Below, in pieces: positions 1 through 7,252 of a DNA stretch of 64,000 nucleotides (its first letter is position 1; each line of letters starts with the position of its first letter). The DNA lies in the NCBI RefSeq assembly GCF_011395035.1, contig NZ_CP024768.1, positions 1,559,332 to 1,623,331 on the forward strand, read 5' to 3'. This stretch comes from Pantoea cypripedii (lineage in GTDB: Bacteria > Pseudomonadota > Gammaproteobacteria > Enterobacterales > Enterobacteriaceae). Position numbers and translations under genes: made by a program. The notes below the pieces were generated by a model. The model saw only the letters and a list, made by a program, of their open reading frames with translations, searched no databases and had not been told where the DNA came from.

Positions 1-1713
1 GTGGCGCTGGGCGCGAACTCCGTTACCGCGGCCGCGGTGACGACGACATCTGCCATGATTGCCGGGGTCAGCCATAACTTCGCCGGTGGAGCACCTGCCA
101 GCACCGTCAGCATCGGCGCACCGGGCAGCGAGCGCACCCTGACCAACGTGGCGGCCGGGCGGCTCAGCAGCGACAGCACCGACGGGGTGAACGGCTCCCA
201 GCTGTTTGCCAGCAACGAAGCGATTAACACGCTGTCCACCACCATCAATTCCAGCGGCATCGGTCTGGTGCGGCAGTCGGCAGCGGGTGCGCCCATCACC
301 GTAGGGGCCGCCACCGACGGCACTCAGGTTGATTTTACCGGGACAGCCGGGAGCCGCACCCTTTCAGGCGTGGCACCTGGCAGCATCGCGTCGGGCAGTA
401 CCCAGGCCATTAACGGTTCCCAGCTTTATAGCGCCAACCAGAATATCGCCAGCGCGTTGGGCGGCGGGGCGACGGTAGGGAGTAACGGCAATCTGACCAA
501 CCCGAGCTACAACATTCAGGGCAGTATCAAAACCAACGTCGGTGATGCGCTCGGCACCCTTGATAGTGCGACGACCAGCAACACCAATAACATCGTTAAC
601 CTGGCGAATAACATTAACAACGGCAGCATTGGTCTGGTTCAGCAGGCGTCCAACGCCAGTGTTGTCACGGTCGCCGCCACGACCGGCGGTAATGAGGTGA
701 CCTTTGCTGGTACCAATGGGAATCGCAAACTGACCGGTGTGGCGGCGGGTGCGCTGTCAGCGCAAAGTACCGAGGCAGTTAACGGCAGCCAGCTCTTTGC
801 TGTCGATCAGCAGGTGATACAAAACACCAATAACATCGTCGATCTGTATCAGAACATTAATAATTCTGGTGAAAAACTGGTGACTCAGGCAACCACCAGC
901 AGCGAAGTGGATATTGCCCAGGGCACCGGTGGCAGTACCGTGAACGTCGCCGGTGACGAAGGCACCCGTGTTCTGACCGGGCTCAGCGCGGGGGTTAACG
1001 ACAGCGATGCGGTGACGGTCGGACAAATCAAAGCGTTAGAGCTTCAGCAGGGCAACACGAAACAGCTGGCCGTGAACGCGACAGGTATCGCCACGGCCAG
1101 TGGCAGCAACGCTGCAGCTGTGGGTAGCAACGCACGTAGCACCGGGGTCAACAGCACCACGCTGGGCAATGATACCTTCGCCAGCGGAGCCAACAGTACC
1201 GTAGTCGGCAATGGCGCGGTCGCGTCTGGCGATAATAGCGTGGCAATGGGTGCCTTTAGCAGCGCAACCGCCAGCAATTCCGTGGCGCTGGGCGCCAACT
1301 CCATCGCCAGTGAGGCCAATACCGTTTCGGTGGGATCTCCCGGTAACGAACGACGTATTACCAACGTTGCGCCTGGCGTGAATGACACCGACGCCGTTAA
1401 CGTGTATCAGCTGGATCAGGTGCAGGCCGCCAACAACCAGTCATTTCGCAACATCAATAACCGGGTCGATCGCTTAGATAACAAACTGACCGCAGGCGTC
1501 GCTTCCGCTATGGCGATGGCTGGATTGCCACAAGCCTGGGAGCCGTCGTCAAGTCTGGTGGGGGTCTCGGTGGCCGGGTATGACGATAAAGCCTCTCTCG
1601 CCATTGGTGTTTCGGCGATTTCCGGTAACGGCAAATGGATCACCAAACTACAAGGGTCCGGTAACAGCGAAAGCGATTTCGGGGTTTCCGTGGGCATTGG
1701 TTATCAATGGTAA
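1..1713 (+). CDS. Trimeric autotransporter adhesin, C-terminal part (5' end outside window)
   Basis: The reading frame is open from the first base, so the gene starts left of the window and only the last 570 residues are seen. Stalk segments carry the NGSQL neck-type motif at about residues 64-68, 138-142 and 261-265. Residues about 365-445 contain short head-type repeats (variants of SxALGxNSxAS). The last ~80 residues form a YadA-type membrane anchor: a coiled-coil stretch (NRVDRLDNKL) followed by beta strands ending in a terminal aromatic residue (GIGYQW). Such type Vc proteins trimerise, insert a 12-stranded barrel in the outer membrane and expose an adhesive stalk. Two exported-protein genes follow at short spacing and may belong with it. 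Which surface it binds cannot be told. Confidence 0.93.
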   Translation: MALGANSVTAAAVTTTSAMIAGVSHNFAGGAPASTVSIGAPGSERTLTNVAAGRLSSDSTDGVNGSQLFASNEAINTLSTTINSSGIGLVRQSAAGAPITVGAATDGTQVDFTGTAGSRTLSGVAPGSIASGSTQAINGSQLYSANQNIASALGGGATVGSNGNLTNPSYNIQGSIKTNVGDALGTLDSATTSNTNNIVNLANNINNGSIGLVQQASNASVVTVAATTGGNEVTFAGTNGNRKLTGVAAGALSAQSTEAVNGSQLFAVDQQVIQNTNNIVDLYQNINNSGEKLVTQATTSSEVDIAQGTGGSTVNVAGDEGTRVLTGLSAGVNDSDAVTVGQIKALELQQGNTKQLAVNATGIATASGSNAAAVGSNARSTGVNSTTLGNDTFASGANSTVVGNGAVASGDNSVAMGAFSSATASNSVALGANSIASEANTVSVGSPGNERRITNVAPGVNDTDAVNVYQLDQVQAANNQSFRNINNRVDRLDNKLTAGVASAMAMAGLPQAWEPSSSLVGVSVAGYDDKASLAIGVSAISGNGKWITKLQGSGNSESDFGVSVGIGYQW

Positions 1714-1743
1714 TGCGGTATCACCGGCAGAAGAAGATACAAC

Positions 1744-2514
1744 ATGAACAGATGGCTAGGCAGAGGAGCGGTGGTGATCGCCCTGAGTTTACTGGGCAGT
1801 GACCAGATTTCGGCGGGTGCGGATGCGCATGATATTGAAGTGTCATCCCTGCCGATTACGCAGCAGGTCATTACGTCACTGGTGCCGTTATTTGGCGGTA
1901 AACGCAATAAAATCATCATGGATCAGGTCTGCCTGTATGTCAGCGGTAAGCAGAGTCTGGATAAATTCGATACCTTTTTCACCAGCAAAGGGATTGAGGT
2001 GAAGCAACTGGCCTCTCAGGACAGCGGGTTTAGCTATCTGGCCAGCGCCAGTAAGGCCGACCTGACCACCGCCTGCGCCGCCTTTATCGCCTCGACCTTT
2101 TTTACCGAAGAAGCGCTGATTGAGGGGGCGGAGAGCAAACCTGATGACCCGCAGCTCGCCCCTAAACTCCTGCGCCTGACGCCGCTGGCGGTGGTGACGG
2201 TCAATATGCTGGCGGGGCTACTGGCTGCGCATCAGGGAGAGGTTTTTACCAGTCTCGACAGCTGTAAGAGCGTGCTGCGCCGCGATTTTGTCAGCCAGTC
2301 TGCGGATTTTATTCGGCGCACCCTGAATGGCAATTTCGTGCTGGCCGACTTTGTGGGTAACCAGACGGAAAACGGCTTTTTTTATACTTTCGCCAATGGT
2401 AATACGAGGCTGAATCTTTACGATGAAACCTGGCTGGGCGAAGGGAAAGTCATGGGAACCCGATATGTGGTGTTGCTCCGCAACATCACGCCAGATGCCA
2501 CCGGGCCGAAATAA
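1744..2514 (+). CDS. Exported protein of unknown function, downstream of the adhesin
   Basis: A 256-residue protein with an N-terminal signal peptide (hydrophobic VVIALSLLG, probable cleavage near residues 24-28). I do not recognise the family. It has three cysteines (about 63, 111 and 174) and a hydrophobic stretch near 145-162 (LTPLAVVTVNMLAGLLAA) that could be a membrane segment or a buried helix. It starts 30 bases after the adhesin stop and ends 11 bases before a DsbA-like gene, so the three are likely cotranscribed. A cysteine-containing exported protein between an adhesin and a thiol oxidoreductase suggests a periplasmic helper or a substrate of the oxidase, but that is inference from position only. 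Confidence 0.8.
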   Translation: MNRWLGRGAVVIALSLLGSDQISAGADAHDIEVSSLPITQQVITSLVPLFGGKRNKIIMDQVCLYVSGKQSLDKFDTFFTSKGIEVKQLASQDSGFSYLASASKADLTTACAAFIASTFFTEEALIEGAESKPDDPQLAPKLLRLTPLAVVTVNMLAGLLAAHQGEVFTSLDSCKSVLRRDFVSQSADFIRRTLNGNFVLADFVGNQTENGFFYTFANGNTRLNLYDETWLGEGKVMGTRYVVLLRNITPDATGPK

Positions 2515-2525
2515 AAAGGTGAGTT

Positions 2526-3308
2526 ATGCCGCGCAACATCATGCTCACTGCCCTGTTCACGCTGGTGATCTTACCGGCGTTTGCCGTCACAGCGCCTGCC
2601 TTCACGCCTGAACAACGGCAACAAATCGGCACGATTTCGCGTGACTATCTGCTGGCGCATCCTGAAATTCTCGACCAGATGCTGCAACAACGTCAGCGAC
2701 AACGCAACGAGACCCTCCTGCAGCTAAAACGAAAAGTGATTGCATTGCACCAGACCTTGCTGGTCAGTCATGACGCGCCGCAAATCGGCCCGCCCGACGC
2801 TGCGGTAGTCGTGATTAGTTTTTATGATTATCGCTGCGTTCCCTGTGGCGCCATGTCCACCGTCATTATGCAGATGATGCGTGACAATCCACAGGTGCGT
2901 TTTGTGTTCCGGGACTGGCCGATGCCCGGAGAAGGATGGGCGTCATCGGAAACCGCATTGGCGATTGGCGTTGCTCTGTGGCAGCAACAGGGGGCGGGGG
3001 AGTGGTTGCGTTATTATCAGTCGATGTTCAAAGAGCATCTGCAGGCAGAAGATATTGCATATGTGGTGAGAGAATTGCAGGTTGCGGTTCCTTCGCAGTC
3101 TGCCGTCACCAAAGCCCGACGCGTACTGGAAAATAATTCGCAACTGGCGAACAAACTTAAGTTGGGCAACCTGCCCACGGTGATCGTGATGCCGTTACAG
3201 CGGGCTGTAGAGGAGAATACCTCGGTATTTATCAGCGCGGTATCCGCCGGGGAACTCCAGGCGGCGATTGTCAGGAGCGCTCGCAGGCAGACGTCAGGAA
3301 AAGAGTGA
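2526..3308 (+). CDS. Periplasmic DsbA-family thiol:disulfide oxidoreductase
   Basis: A 260-residue protein with a signal peptide (cleavage near residue 20-23, AFAVTA). An N-terminal helical extension (about 27-75) precedes the thioredoxin fold, as in the Com1/ScsC group rather than classical DsbA. The active site is C104-V-P-C107 within FYDYRCVPCG, and a probable cis-proline lies in GNLPTV near the C terminus. The helical extension in this group often drives oligomerisation; here that is inference. It is the last gene of the adhesin cassette and may form or reshuffle disulfides in the cysteine-containing neighbour. It is not the housekeeping dsbA, whose motif is CPHC. Confidence 0.85.
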   Translation: MPRNIMLTALFTLVILPAFAVTAPAFTPEQRQQIGTISRDYLLAHPEILDQMLQQRQRQRNETLLQLKRKVIALHQTLLVSHDAPQIGPPDAAVVVISFYDYRCVPCGAMSTVIMQMMRDNPQVRFVFRDWPMPGEGWASSETALAIGVALWQQQGAGEWLRYYQSMFKEHLQAEDIAYVVRELQVAVPSQSAVTKARRVLENNSQLANKLKLGNLPTVIVMPLQRAVEENTSVFISAVSAGELQAAIVRSARRQTSGKE

Positions 3309-3314
3309 TGCTAC

Positions 3315-3350
3315 AAAAAACAATGCCGGTCGCCCTGAGGGACCGGCATT
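3315..3350 (-). terminator. Terminator, bssS side
   Basis: A 10-bp perfect stem (AATGCCGGTC with GACCGGCATT) is followed, on the minus strand, by a run of six T. It lies 37 bases past the bssS stop. On the plus strand the hairpin lacks a U-run, so it fits leftward transcripts best. Confidence 0.8.
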
Positions 3351-3387
3351 GACCCTGCAGGGCCTGTTTCACGCGAAATATTAAAAA

Positions 3388-3642
3388 TTAATGCTTTTGG
3401 TTATCGCGTAGGTATTGCTCTGTGGACTCTATCTTTGCAATGCCAGCTTCGAGTATGGAGATAAACTGCCTCGCCACATCCGTGGTTAGCCAGTAGGTAG
3501 GACCAACATCTGCGTCTTCTTCTTTCTGATCCTGCGATGAGAGCGAGTGCAGGCGGATCATCATGGCGTCATAACTGTCTACAGTGCTAATGTCCCATCC
3601 GACTAATGGATGAGTCTGGATGACGTCTTTATTTCTGTCCAT
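3388..3642 (-). CDS. bssS: Biofilm regulator BssS (YceP)
   Basis: 84 residues, the same length as E. coli BssS, with the near-identical blocks VIQTHPLVGWDISTVDSYDA and WLTTDVARQFISILEAGIAK. BssS is a small cytoplasmic protein linked to biofilm formation and indole/AI-2 signalling in E. coli; its biochemical role is unknown. The central part (about 35-48) differs most from E. coli. The start has a strong ribosome site (AAGGAGG, 6 bases upstream) and a good sigma-70 -10 element is found about 75 bases further up. It is monocistronic, with its own terminator. Confidence 0.95.
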   Translation of the reverse strand: MDRNKDVIQTHPLVGWDISTVDSYDAMMIRLHSLSSQDQKEEDADVGPTYWLTTDVARQFISILEAGIAKIESTEQYLRDNQKH

Positions 3643-3716
3643 TATAACCTCCTTTTTACTCGTTAAACGAAGTGCTTCTTGAGGTTCAATGCGGCTTTTC
3701 TTGCACTAGCGGGATA

Positions 3717-3745
3717 ATTATAACATGAAACGAACGGTACAATAG
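3717..3745 (-). promoter_or_regulatory. Predicted sigma-70 promoter of bssS
   Basis: On the minus strand a perfect -10 (TATAAT) is preceded by a TG dinucleotide and, at 17 bases, by CTATTG as a weak -35. It leaves a leader of about 70 bases before bssS. The surrounding 3643-3930 stretch is AT-rich and holds no other gene that I can see. Confidence 0.55.
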
Positions 3746-3930
3746 TTAAAAAATGTGGTGTTCAAAATCTGAGCAAAAAATAAATGCTTTTAAAATACGC
3801 TTTTAAAAAATAATAAACCGCCCGCGCTTATGGGCATTTGAAGCTGCGAATGTAAAGTCGCACTAATCAGGTTATCGGCAGCAAAGTTACCTGACTTTAG
3901 GAGAACTCTGGAACCGATTAAAGGGCGATT

Positions 3931-4200
3931 TTAACCCTGCGAATCATCTGGTCTTTCACCGCTGCATTTCTTAATTTCTTCGGCCAGATGGACAAATTGC
4001 TGCTGTAACTGCGTATCGTGGTTCTGGTTTTGCGCTTCCAGCAAAAGATTGTGCACCAGTAACTGGCTGGCACGATCATCAAGACAGAATGTCAGATTAG
4101 CAAAGGCATTTTCCAGCACAGTTAAGCGGCGTTGCTGTTCACCAATTAACGCCAGCAATTCGCCAAATGTCATTGCCTCTTCCGGTTTATCGTGAGTCAT
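3931..4200 (-). CDS. Small protein of unknown function
   Basis: 89 residues, not recognised. The frame extends 8 codons further upstream (to 4224), but the chosen ATG at 4200 has AGGAG about 11 bases before it while the earlier ATG has no ribosome site. The protein is acidic and predicted mostly helical (MTFGELLALIGEQQRRLTVLENAF and a Gln-rich middle), with one cysteine near residue 39 and another near 80. Heptad-like leucines suggest a coiled coil. It sits between bssS and dinI where E. coli has no gene. No signal peptide or membrane segment is seen. Confidence 0.6.
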   Translation of the reverse strand: MTHDKPEEAMTFGELLALIGEQQRRLTVLENAFANLTFCLDDRASQLLVHNLLLEAQNQNHDTQLQQQFVHLAEEIKKCSGERPDDSQG

Positions 4201-4299
4201 GGGTAAAACATCTCCTGTTAGCATGGCGGGTGCAAGAATAGGGGCGTTAATGATGATTTTAGATGCAGTGACTTTGTCTGGCGAGGGAGAAATAAAAAC

Positions 4300-4325
4300 A
4301 AAAAAGCCGGGTGGCGAAACCCGGC
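4300..4325 (-). terminator. dinI terminator
   Basis: On the minus strand GCCGGGT pairs with ACCCGGC around a 6-base loop, followed by TTTTTT. It starts 19 bases past the dinI stop. Confidence 0.85.
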
Positions 4326-4343
4326 AAAACTGCGCAGTGGCGG

Positions 4344-4589
4344 TTAATCGGTAATAAACCAGTCGTCAGCGCTTTCCCAGGTTTCCTGCAAAATATCACT
4401 GATGCGATCGCGATTTTCTTTGCAGCCACCAAATACGCTGAGCTGGTTGCCGCTGGCGTAACGGATTTTGACATGATGTTCGTCGTCGGGAAAATCCCGG
4501 CTGATGCGGCGGGTAAGTTCGGCGCTCAGCGCGTCAAGTGCGCCAGCAGGAAGGGGTTGAGTTTTTGCTACGGTAATTTCGACACGCAT
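4344..4589 (-). CDS. dinI: DNA damage-inducible protein DinI
   Basis: 81 residues, aligned along its whole length with E. coli DinI (start MRVEITVAKT, C-terminal ISDILQETWESADDWF). DinI stabilises RecA filaments and tempers RecA coprotease activity in the SOS response. The acidic C-terminal helix that contacts RecA is retained. The frame is open 19 codons further upstream, but the ATG at 4589 has GGAGG 5 bases before it and matches the family start. A LexA box overlaps the promoter region just upstream. Confidence 0.96.
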   Translation of the reverse strand: MRVEITVAKTQPLPAGALDALSAELTRRISRDFPDDEHHVKIRYASGNQLSVFGGCKENRDRISDILQETWESADDWFITD

Positions 4590-4610
4590 AAACACCTCCG
4601 GAATAATATA

Positions 4611-4626
4611 CTGGCTATTTGTACAG
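4611..4626. promoter_or_regulatory. LexA box (SOS operator) of dinI
   Basis: On the minus strand CTGTACAAATAGCCAG fits the LexA consensus CTGT-N8-ACAG with one mismatch (CCAG for ACAG). The E. coli dinI operator as I remember it carries the same CCAG variant. It lies 22 bases before the dinI start. Confidence 0.88.
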
Positions 4627-4657
4627 TATATTGCTTCCGAAGGCAAGCATCATCACA

Positions 4658-5704
4658 TCAGGCGGTTACGCGCCAGTTCAGGGTCTCACCGGCCAGGAAA
4701 GGCACCAGGGTATCATCGGCGATGGCCACGGTCTGTTCGACAGTCCAGGGTTCACGCACCAGCGTCAGTGTCCCCTCATTCAGTGGCAGACCATAGAAGT
4801 TCGGACCATTCTCGGAGCAGAACGCTTCGAAATGTTGCAGCGCATCCAGTTCCTCAAATACGGTGGCGTAAGCTGGCAGAGAAGTCGGAGCATTAAACAC
4901 CCCGGCACAACCACAGCTGGCCTCTTTCAGATGACGCAGGTGTGGGGCGGTATCGGTGCCGAGGAATACACGACGGTTGCCACTGGCGACCAGTTTACGC
5001 AGCGCTTCCTGGTGGATATTACGTTTCAGGATCGGCAGGCAATACAGATGCGGACGCACACCGCCCACCAGCATATGGTTGCGGTTAAACATCAGGTGTT
5101 GTGGCGTAATGGTGGCACCGAGCAGTTCATTACCGGCGGCAAGATATTCCGCCGCTTCTTTGGTGGTGATGTGTTCCATCACCACTTTCAATGCCGGGAA
5201 CTGCTGACGCAGCGGTTCCAGCACCGTCTCAATAAAACGCGCTTCACGGTCAAAAATATCGATGTGAGAATCGGTCACTTCACCGTGTACCAGCATCGGC
5301 ATACCGATCTGCTGCATCCGCTCCAGCACGCGTGCAATGGAGGCAATATTGGTGACGCCGTGGCTGGAGTTGGTGGTGGCGTGAGCGGGATAAAGTTTAG
5401 CGGCGGTGAATACGCCAGCCCGGAAGCCCTGCTCGATCTCATCCGGGTCGAGAGAGTCGGTCAGATAGCAGGTCATCAGCGGTGTAAAGGCGTGTCCGGC
5501 GGGTAAGGCCGCAAGGATGCGATCCCGATAGGCCACCGCAGCCGCGACGCTGGTCACCGGCGGAACCAGGTTTGGCATGACAATGGCACGACTGTTTACC
5601 GCACTGGTATAAGGCAACACGGCCTGTAACATCGCGCCATCGCGCAGATGAATATGCCAGTCGTCAGGGCGGCGAATCGTGATTTGCTGGGGTTGGGCTG
5701 TCAT
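4658..5704 (-). CDS. pyrC: Dihydroorotase PyrC
   Basis: 348 residues, the length of E. coli PyrC. Third step of de novo pyrimidine synthesis: cyclisation of N-carbamoyl-L-aspartate to dihydroorotate, in the cytoplasm. Zinc ligands are visible: H17 and H19 (DWHIHLRD), the lysine to be carbamylated K103 (AAKLYPAHA), H140 (MLVHGE) and H178 (MEHITT), with the catalytic aspartate in FLGTDTAPH. Class II dihydroorotase. Upstream are a PurR box and a leader hairpin that covers the ribosome site, both as known for E. coli pyrC. Confidence 0.97.
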   Translation of the reverse strand: MTAQPQQITIRRPDDWHIHLRDGAMLQAVLPYTSAVNSRAIVMPNLVPPVTSVAAAVAYRDRILAALPAGHAFTPLMTCYLTDSLDPDEIEQGFRAGVFTAAKLYPAHATTNSSHGVTNIASIARVLERMQQIGMPMLVHGEVTDSHIDIFDREARFIETVLEPLRQQFPALKVVMEHITTKEAAEYLAAGNELLGATITPQHLMFNRNHMLVGGVRPHLYCLPILKRNIHQEALRKLVASGNRRVFLGTDTAPHLRHLKEASCGCAGVFNAPTSLPAYATVFEELDALQHFEAFCSENGPNFYGLPLNEGTLTLVREPWTVEQTVAIADDTLVPFLAGETLNWRVTA

Positions 5705-5710
5705 TCAAAA

Positions 5711-5755
5711 GGCTCCGGCTGAGTAGAAAACGAAAGGCACGTTTAGGCCGGGGAG
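5711..5755 (-). promoter_or_regulatory. pyrC leader hairpin covering the ribosome site
   Basis: The minus-strand leader contains CCGGC (5747-5751) able to pair with GCCGG (5715-5719), extendable by CTC/GAG across a bulge. The 3' arm includes the GGAG ribosome site just before the pyrC ATG. In E. coli, pyrimidine levels shift the pyrC start nucleotide and so decide whether this hairpin forms and blocks translation. The C-rich start region (CTTACTCCCCGG) after a TATGCT -10 is kept here. Function by homology of layout. Confidence 0.7.
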
Positions 5756-5770
5756 TAAGCATAAGGATTT

Positions 5771-5786
5771 GGGCAACCGTTTGCAC
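5771..5786. promoter_or_regulatory. PurR operator of pyrC
   Basis: The minus-strand sequence GTGCAAACGGTTGCCC matches the core of the PurR consensus (ANGCAANCGNTTNCNT) at nearly every fixed position. It lies just upstream of the pyrC -10 (TATGCT), where PurR represses pyrC in E. coli. Confidence 0.85.
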
Positions 5787-5807
5787 GGGATTTTATGCGT
5801 CAGAAGC

Positions 5808-5832
5808 AAAACCGCGCCACAGCAGGCGCGGT
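5808..5832 (-). terminator. yceB terminator
   Basis: On the minus strand ACCGCGCC pairs with GGCGCGGT around a 6-base loop and is followed by TTTTGC. It begins 8 bases past the yceB stop. Confidence 0.75.
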
Positions 5833-5840
5833 CACGGGGG

Positions 5841-6404
5841 TTAATCAGTGAAAGGGATCACCAGCTGGCCAGGTTTAACTTCCAGTCCTTTGGCGAATTT
5901 CTTCGCCAGCGCTTCACCTTTGCTGCGATCTTCGCTCAGCACATAAGCGGGTTTTTCATTGAAATAACGCTTCAGCGATTCATTCAGATAGGGAGTCAAC
6001 GTCTTCATGATCGACGCCATTTTTTCCGGCTGCACCTGGGCGTCAACAATTTCCAGATCATGCAGGTAAATCGCCCCCTGCTGAGGATTGAACACCGGTT
6101 GCGCCTTCATTTTGAGCTGCATTTCGGCCTGTTGCGGACCAAATAATGAACTGACATTGATGGTCGCTTTGCCTGTCAGGGTAATTTTGCCGGGTTCTTC
6201 ACGGCCAATCTGGCTGCTCAAATCACTCAGCACGATATGTGCATTCACCAGCCCGGAGACGCCAACATCTTTCTCGAAGTTATTGTGCTTTTGCAGCGCC
6301 TGATTCACTTCCTGCTCGCTGATGGTGTACTGCGTTAATTGGTTACAGCCAGTCAGCAGCACGGCAAACAACAGGGCCAGTAGCCCGGAAAACGCCTTCT
6401 TCAT
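5841..6404 (-). CDS. yceB: Lipoprotein YceB (DUF1439)
   Basis: 187 residues. The frame runs upstream to 6596, but the ATG at 6404 is preceded by AGGA and begins a type II signal peptide (KKAFSGLLALLFAVLLTGC, lipidated C20), so it is the real start. The mature part is the DUF1439 fold, related to bacterial lipid-binding (SMP/TULIP-like) proteins; the exact role is not known. Located between pyrC and grxB as in E. coli. Ser/Asn rather than Asp after the cysteine (CNQ) predicts outer-membrane sorting. Confidence 0.93.
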   Translation of the reverse strand: MKKAFSGLLALLFAVLLTGCNQLTQYTISEQEVNQALQKHNNFEKDVGVSGLVNAHIVLSDLSSQIGREEPGKITLTGKATINVSSLFGPQQAEMQLKMKAQPVFNPQQGAIYLHDLEIVDAQVQPEKMASIMKTLTPYLNESLKRYFNEKPAYVLSEDRSKGEALAKKFAKGLEVKPGQLVIPFTD

Positions 6405-6514
6405 ACTTTCCTCATCCTGAATGATACGGCAAACGAGGCATAGCGTGCCTGAATCAGGGGCAGGTGTCACCAGGAGAGAGATGAGAAGCGCCGGTGCGCC
6501 TCTCATCATGAGGG

Positions 6515-7162
6515 TCAGGCTGCGATAGAGGAGAGCAGGTTGACCTGGGTTTGCTTCGCCATATTGTCGCGATAATCGGCCACGCGGCTGGGCCATTCAA
6601 TACCCGCAACCAGTGTTAAGGAACGTAACAACGGAAACAGATGGATATCATCTTCGGAAAGCTCGCCGTTCACCGCATTAGGTTTGACGATTAACTTATC
6701 CAGCTGACGCAAATCGTCACTGACGTTTTTTATCAGCCCTGGCGCGTGCTTGCGCAGTTCAGTGAAGTCGCCAATGTTGGCCTGTTTTTTCTCGCGGAAA
6801 TAGTTACGCGCTTCCGGCGTAGCGAACTCAGCGAAGCCCGCGTCGGCGATACGGGGTAGCAGCAGTTTGTTGACGTAACCATTGACGCGACGCAGCCAGT
6901 CGCTGATGGCCGGATTGGCTTTGCCATTCAGCAGCGGTTCACCATCTTGCTTATCCACCAGACGCACAATATCCAGGCTTTCCGGCATCGCGCTGCCATC
7001 CGCCTTTTGCAGAATGGGCGCCATCTTCTGACCAATCAGTTTTTTGGGTGTGTTCTCGTCGTCATTGAGCATGACCACCAGCTCGACTGGCAGATTTTTC
7101 AACCCAAAAATCATGCGTGCTTTGACGCAGAAAGGGCAGTGATCGTAGATGTAGAGTTTCAT
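6515..7162 (-). CDS. grxB: Glutaredoxin 2
   Basis: 215 residues, the usual length of E. coli Grx2. The thioredoxin-fold N terminus carries the dithiol motif C9-P-F-C12 (YDHCPFC), followed by a glutathione S-transferase-like helical domain (about 85-215). Cytoplasmic; uses glutathione to reduce disulfides, including arsenate reductase in E. coli. Ribosome site AGGAG lies upstream of the ATG. Same position as in E. coli, between yceB and mdtH. Confidence 0.96.
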   Translation of the reverse strand: MKLYIYDHCPFCVKARMIFGLKNLPVELVVMLNDDENTPKKLIGQKMAPILQKADGSAMPESLDIVRLVDKQDGEPLLNGKANPAISDWLRRVNGYVNKLLLPRIADAGFAEFATPEARNYFREKKQANIGDFTELRKHAPGLIKNVSDDLRQLDKLIVKPNAVNGELSEDDIHLFPLLRSLTLVAGIEWPSRVADYRDNMAKQTQVNLLSSIAA

Positions 7163-7252
7163 CCCGTTTCTCCTGTGATTATCAGGGTGACTGGCGTCAC
7201 CCTTTTTTATCGGCGTGCGGGAAGTATGGGAGAGAAAGGCGACCGGGGCAAA

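Noticed and set aside
4619..5506. Plus-strand frame of 295 codons opposite pyrC
   Set aside because: Antisense shadow of pyrC, which is certain from its full-length match.
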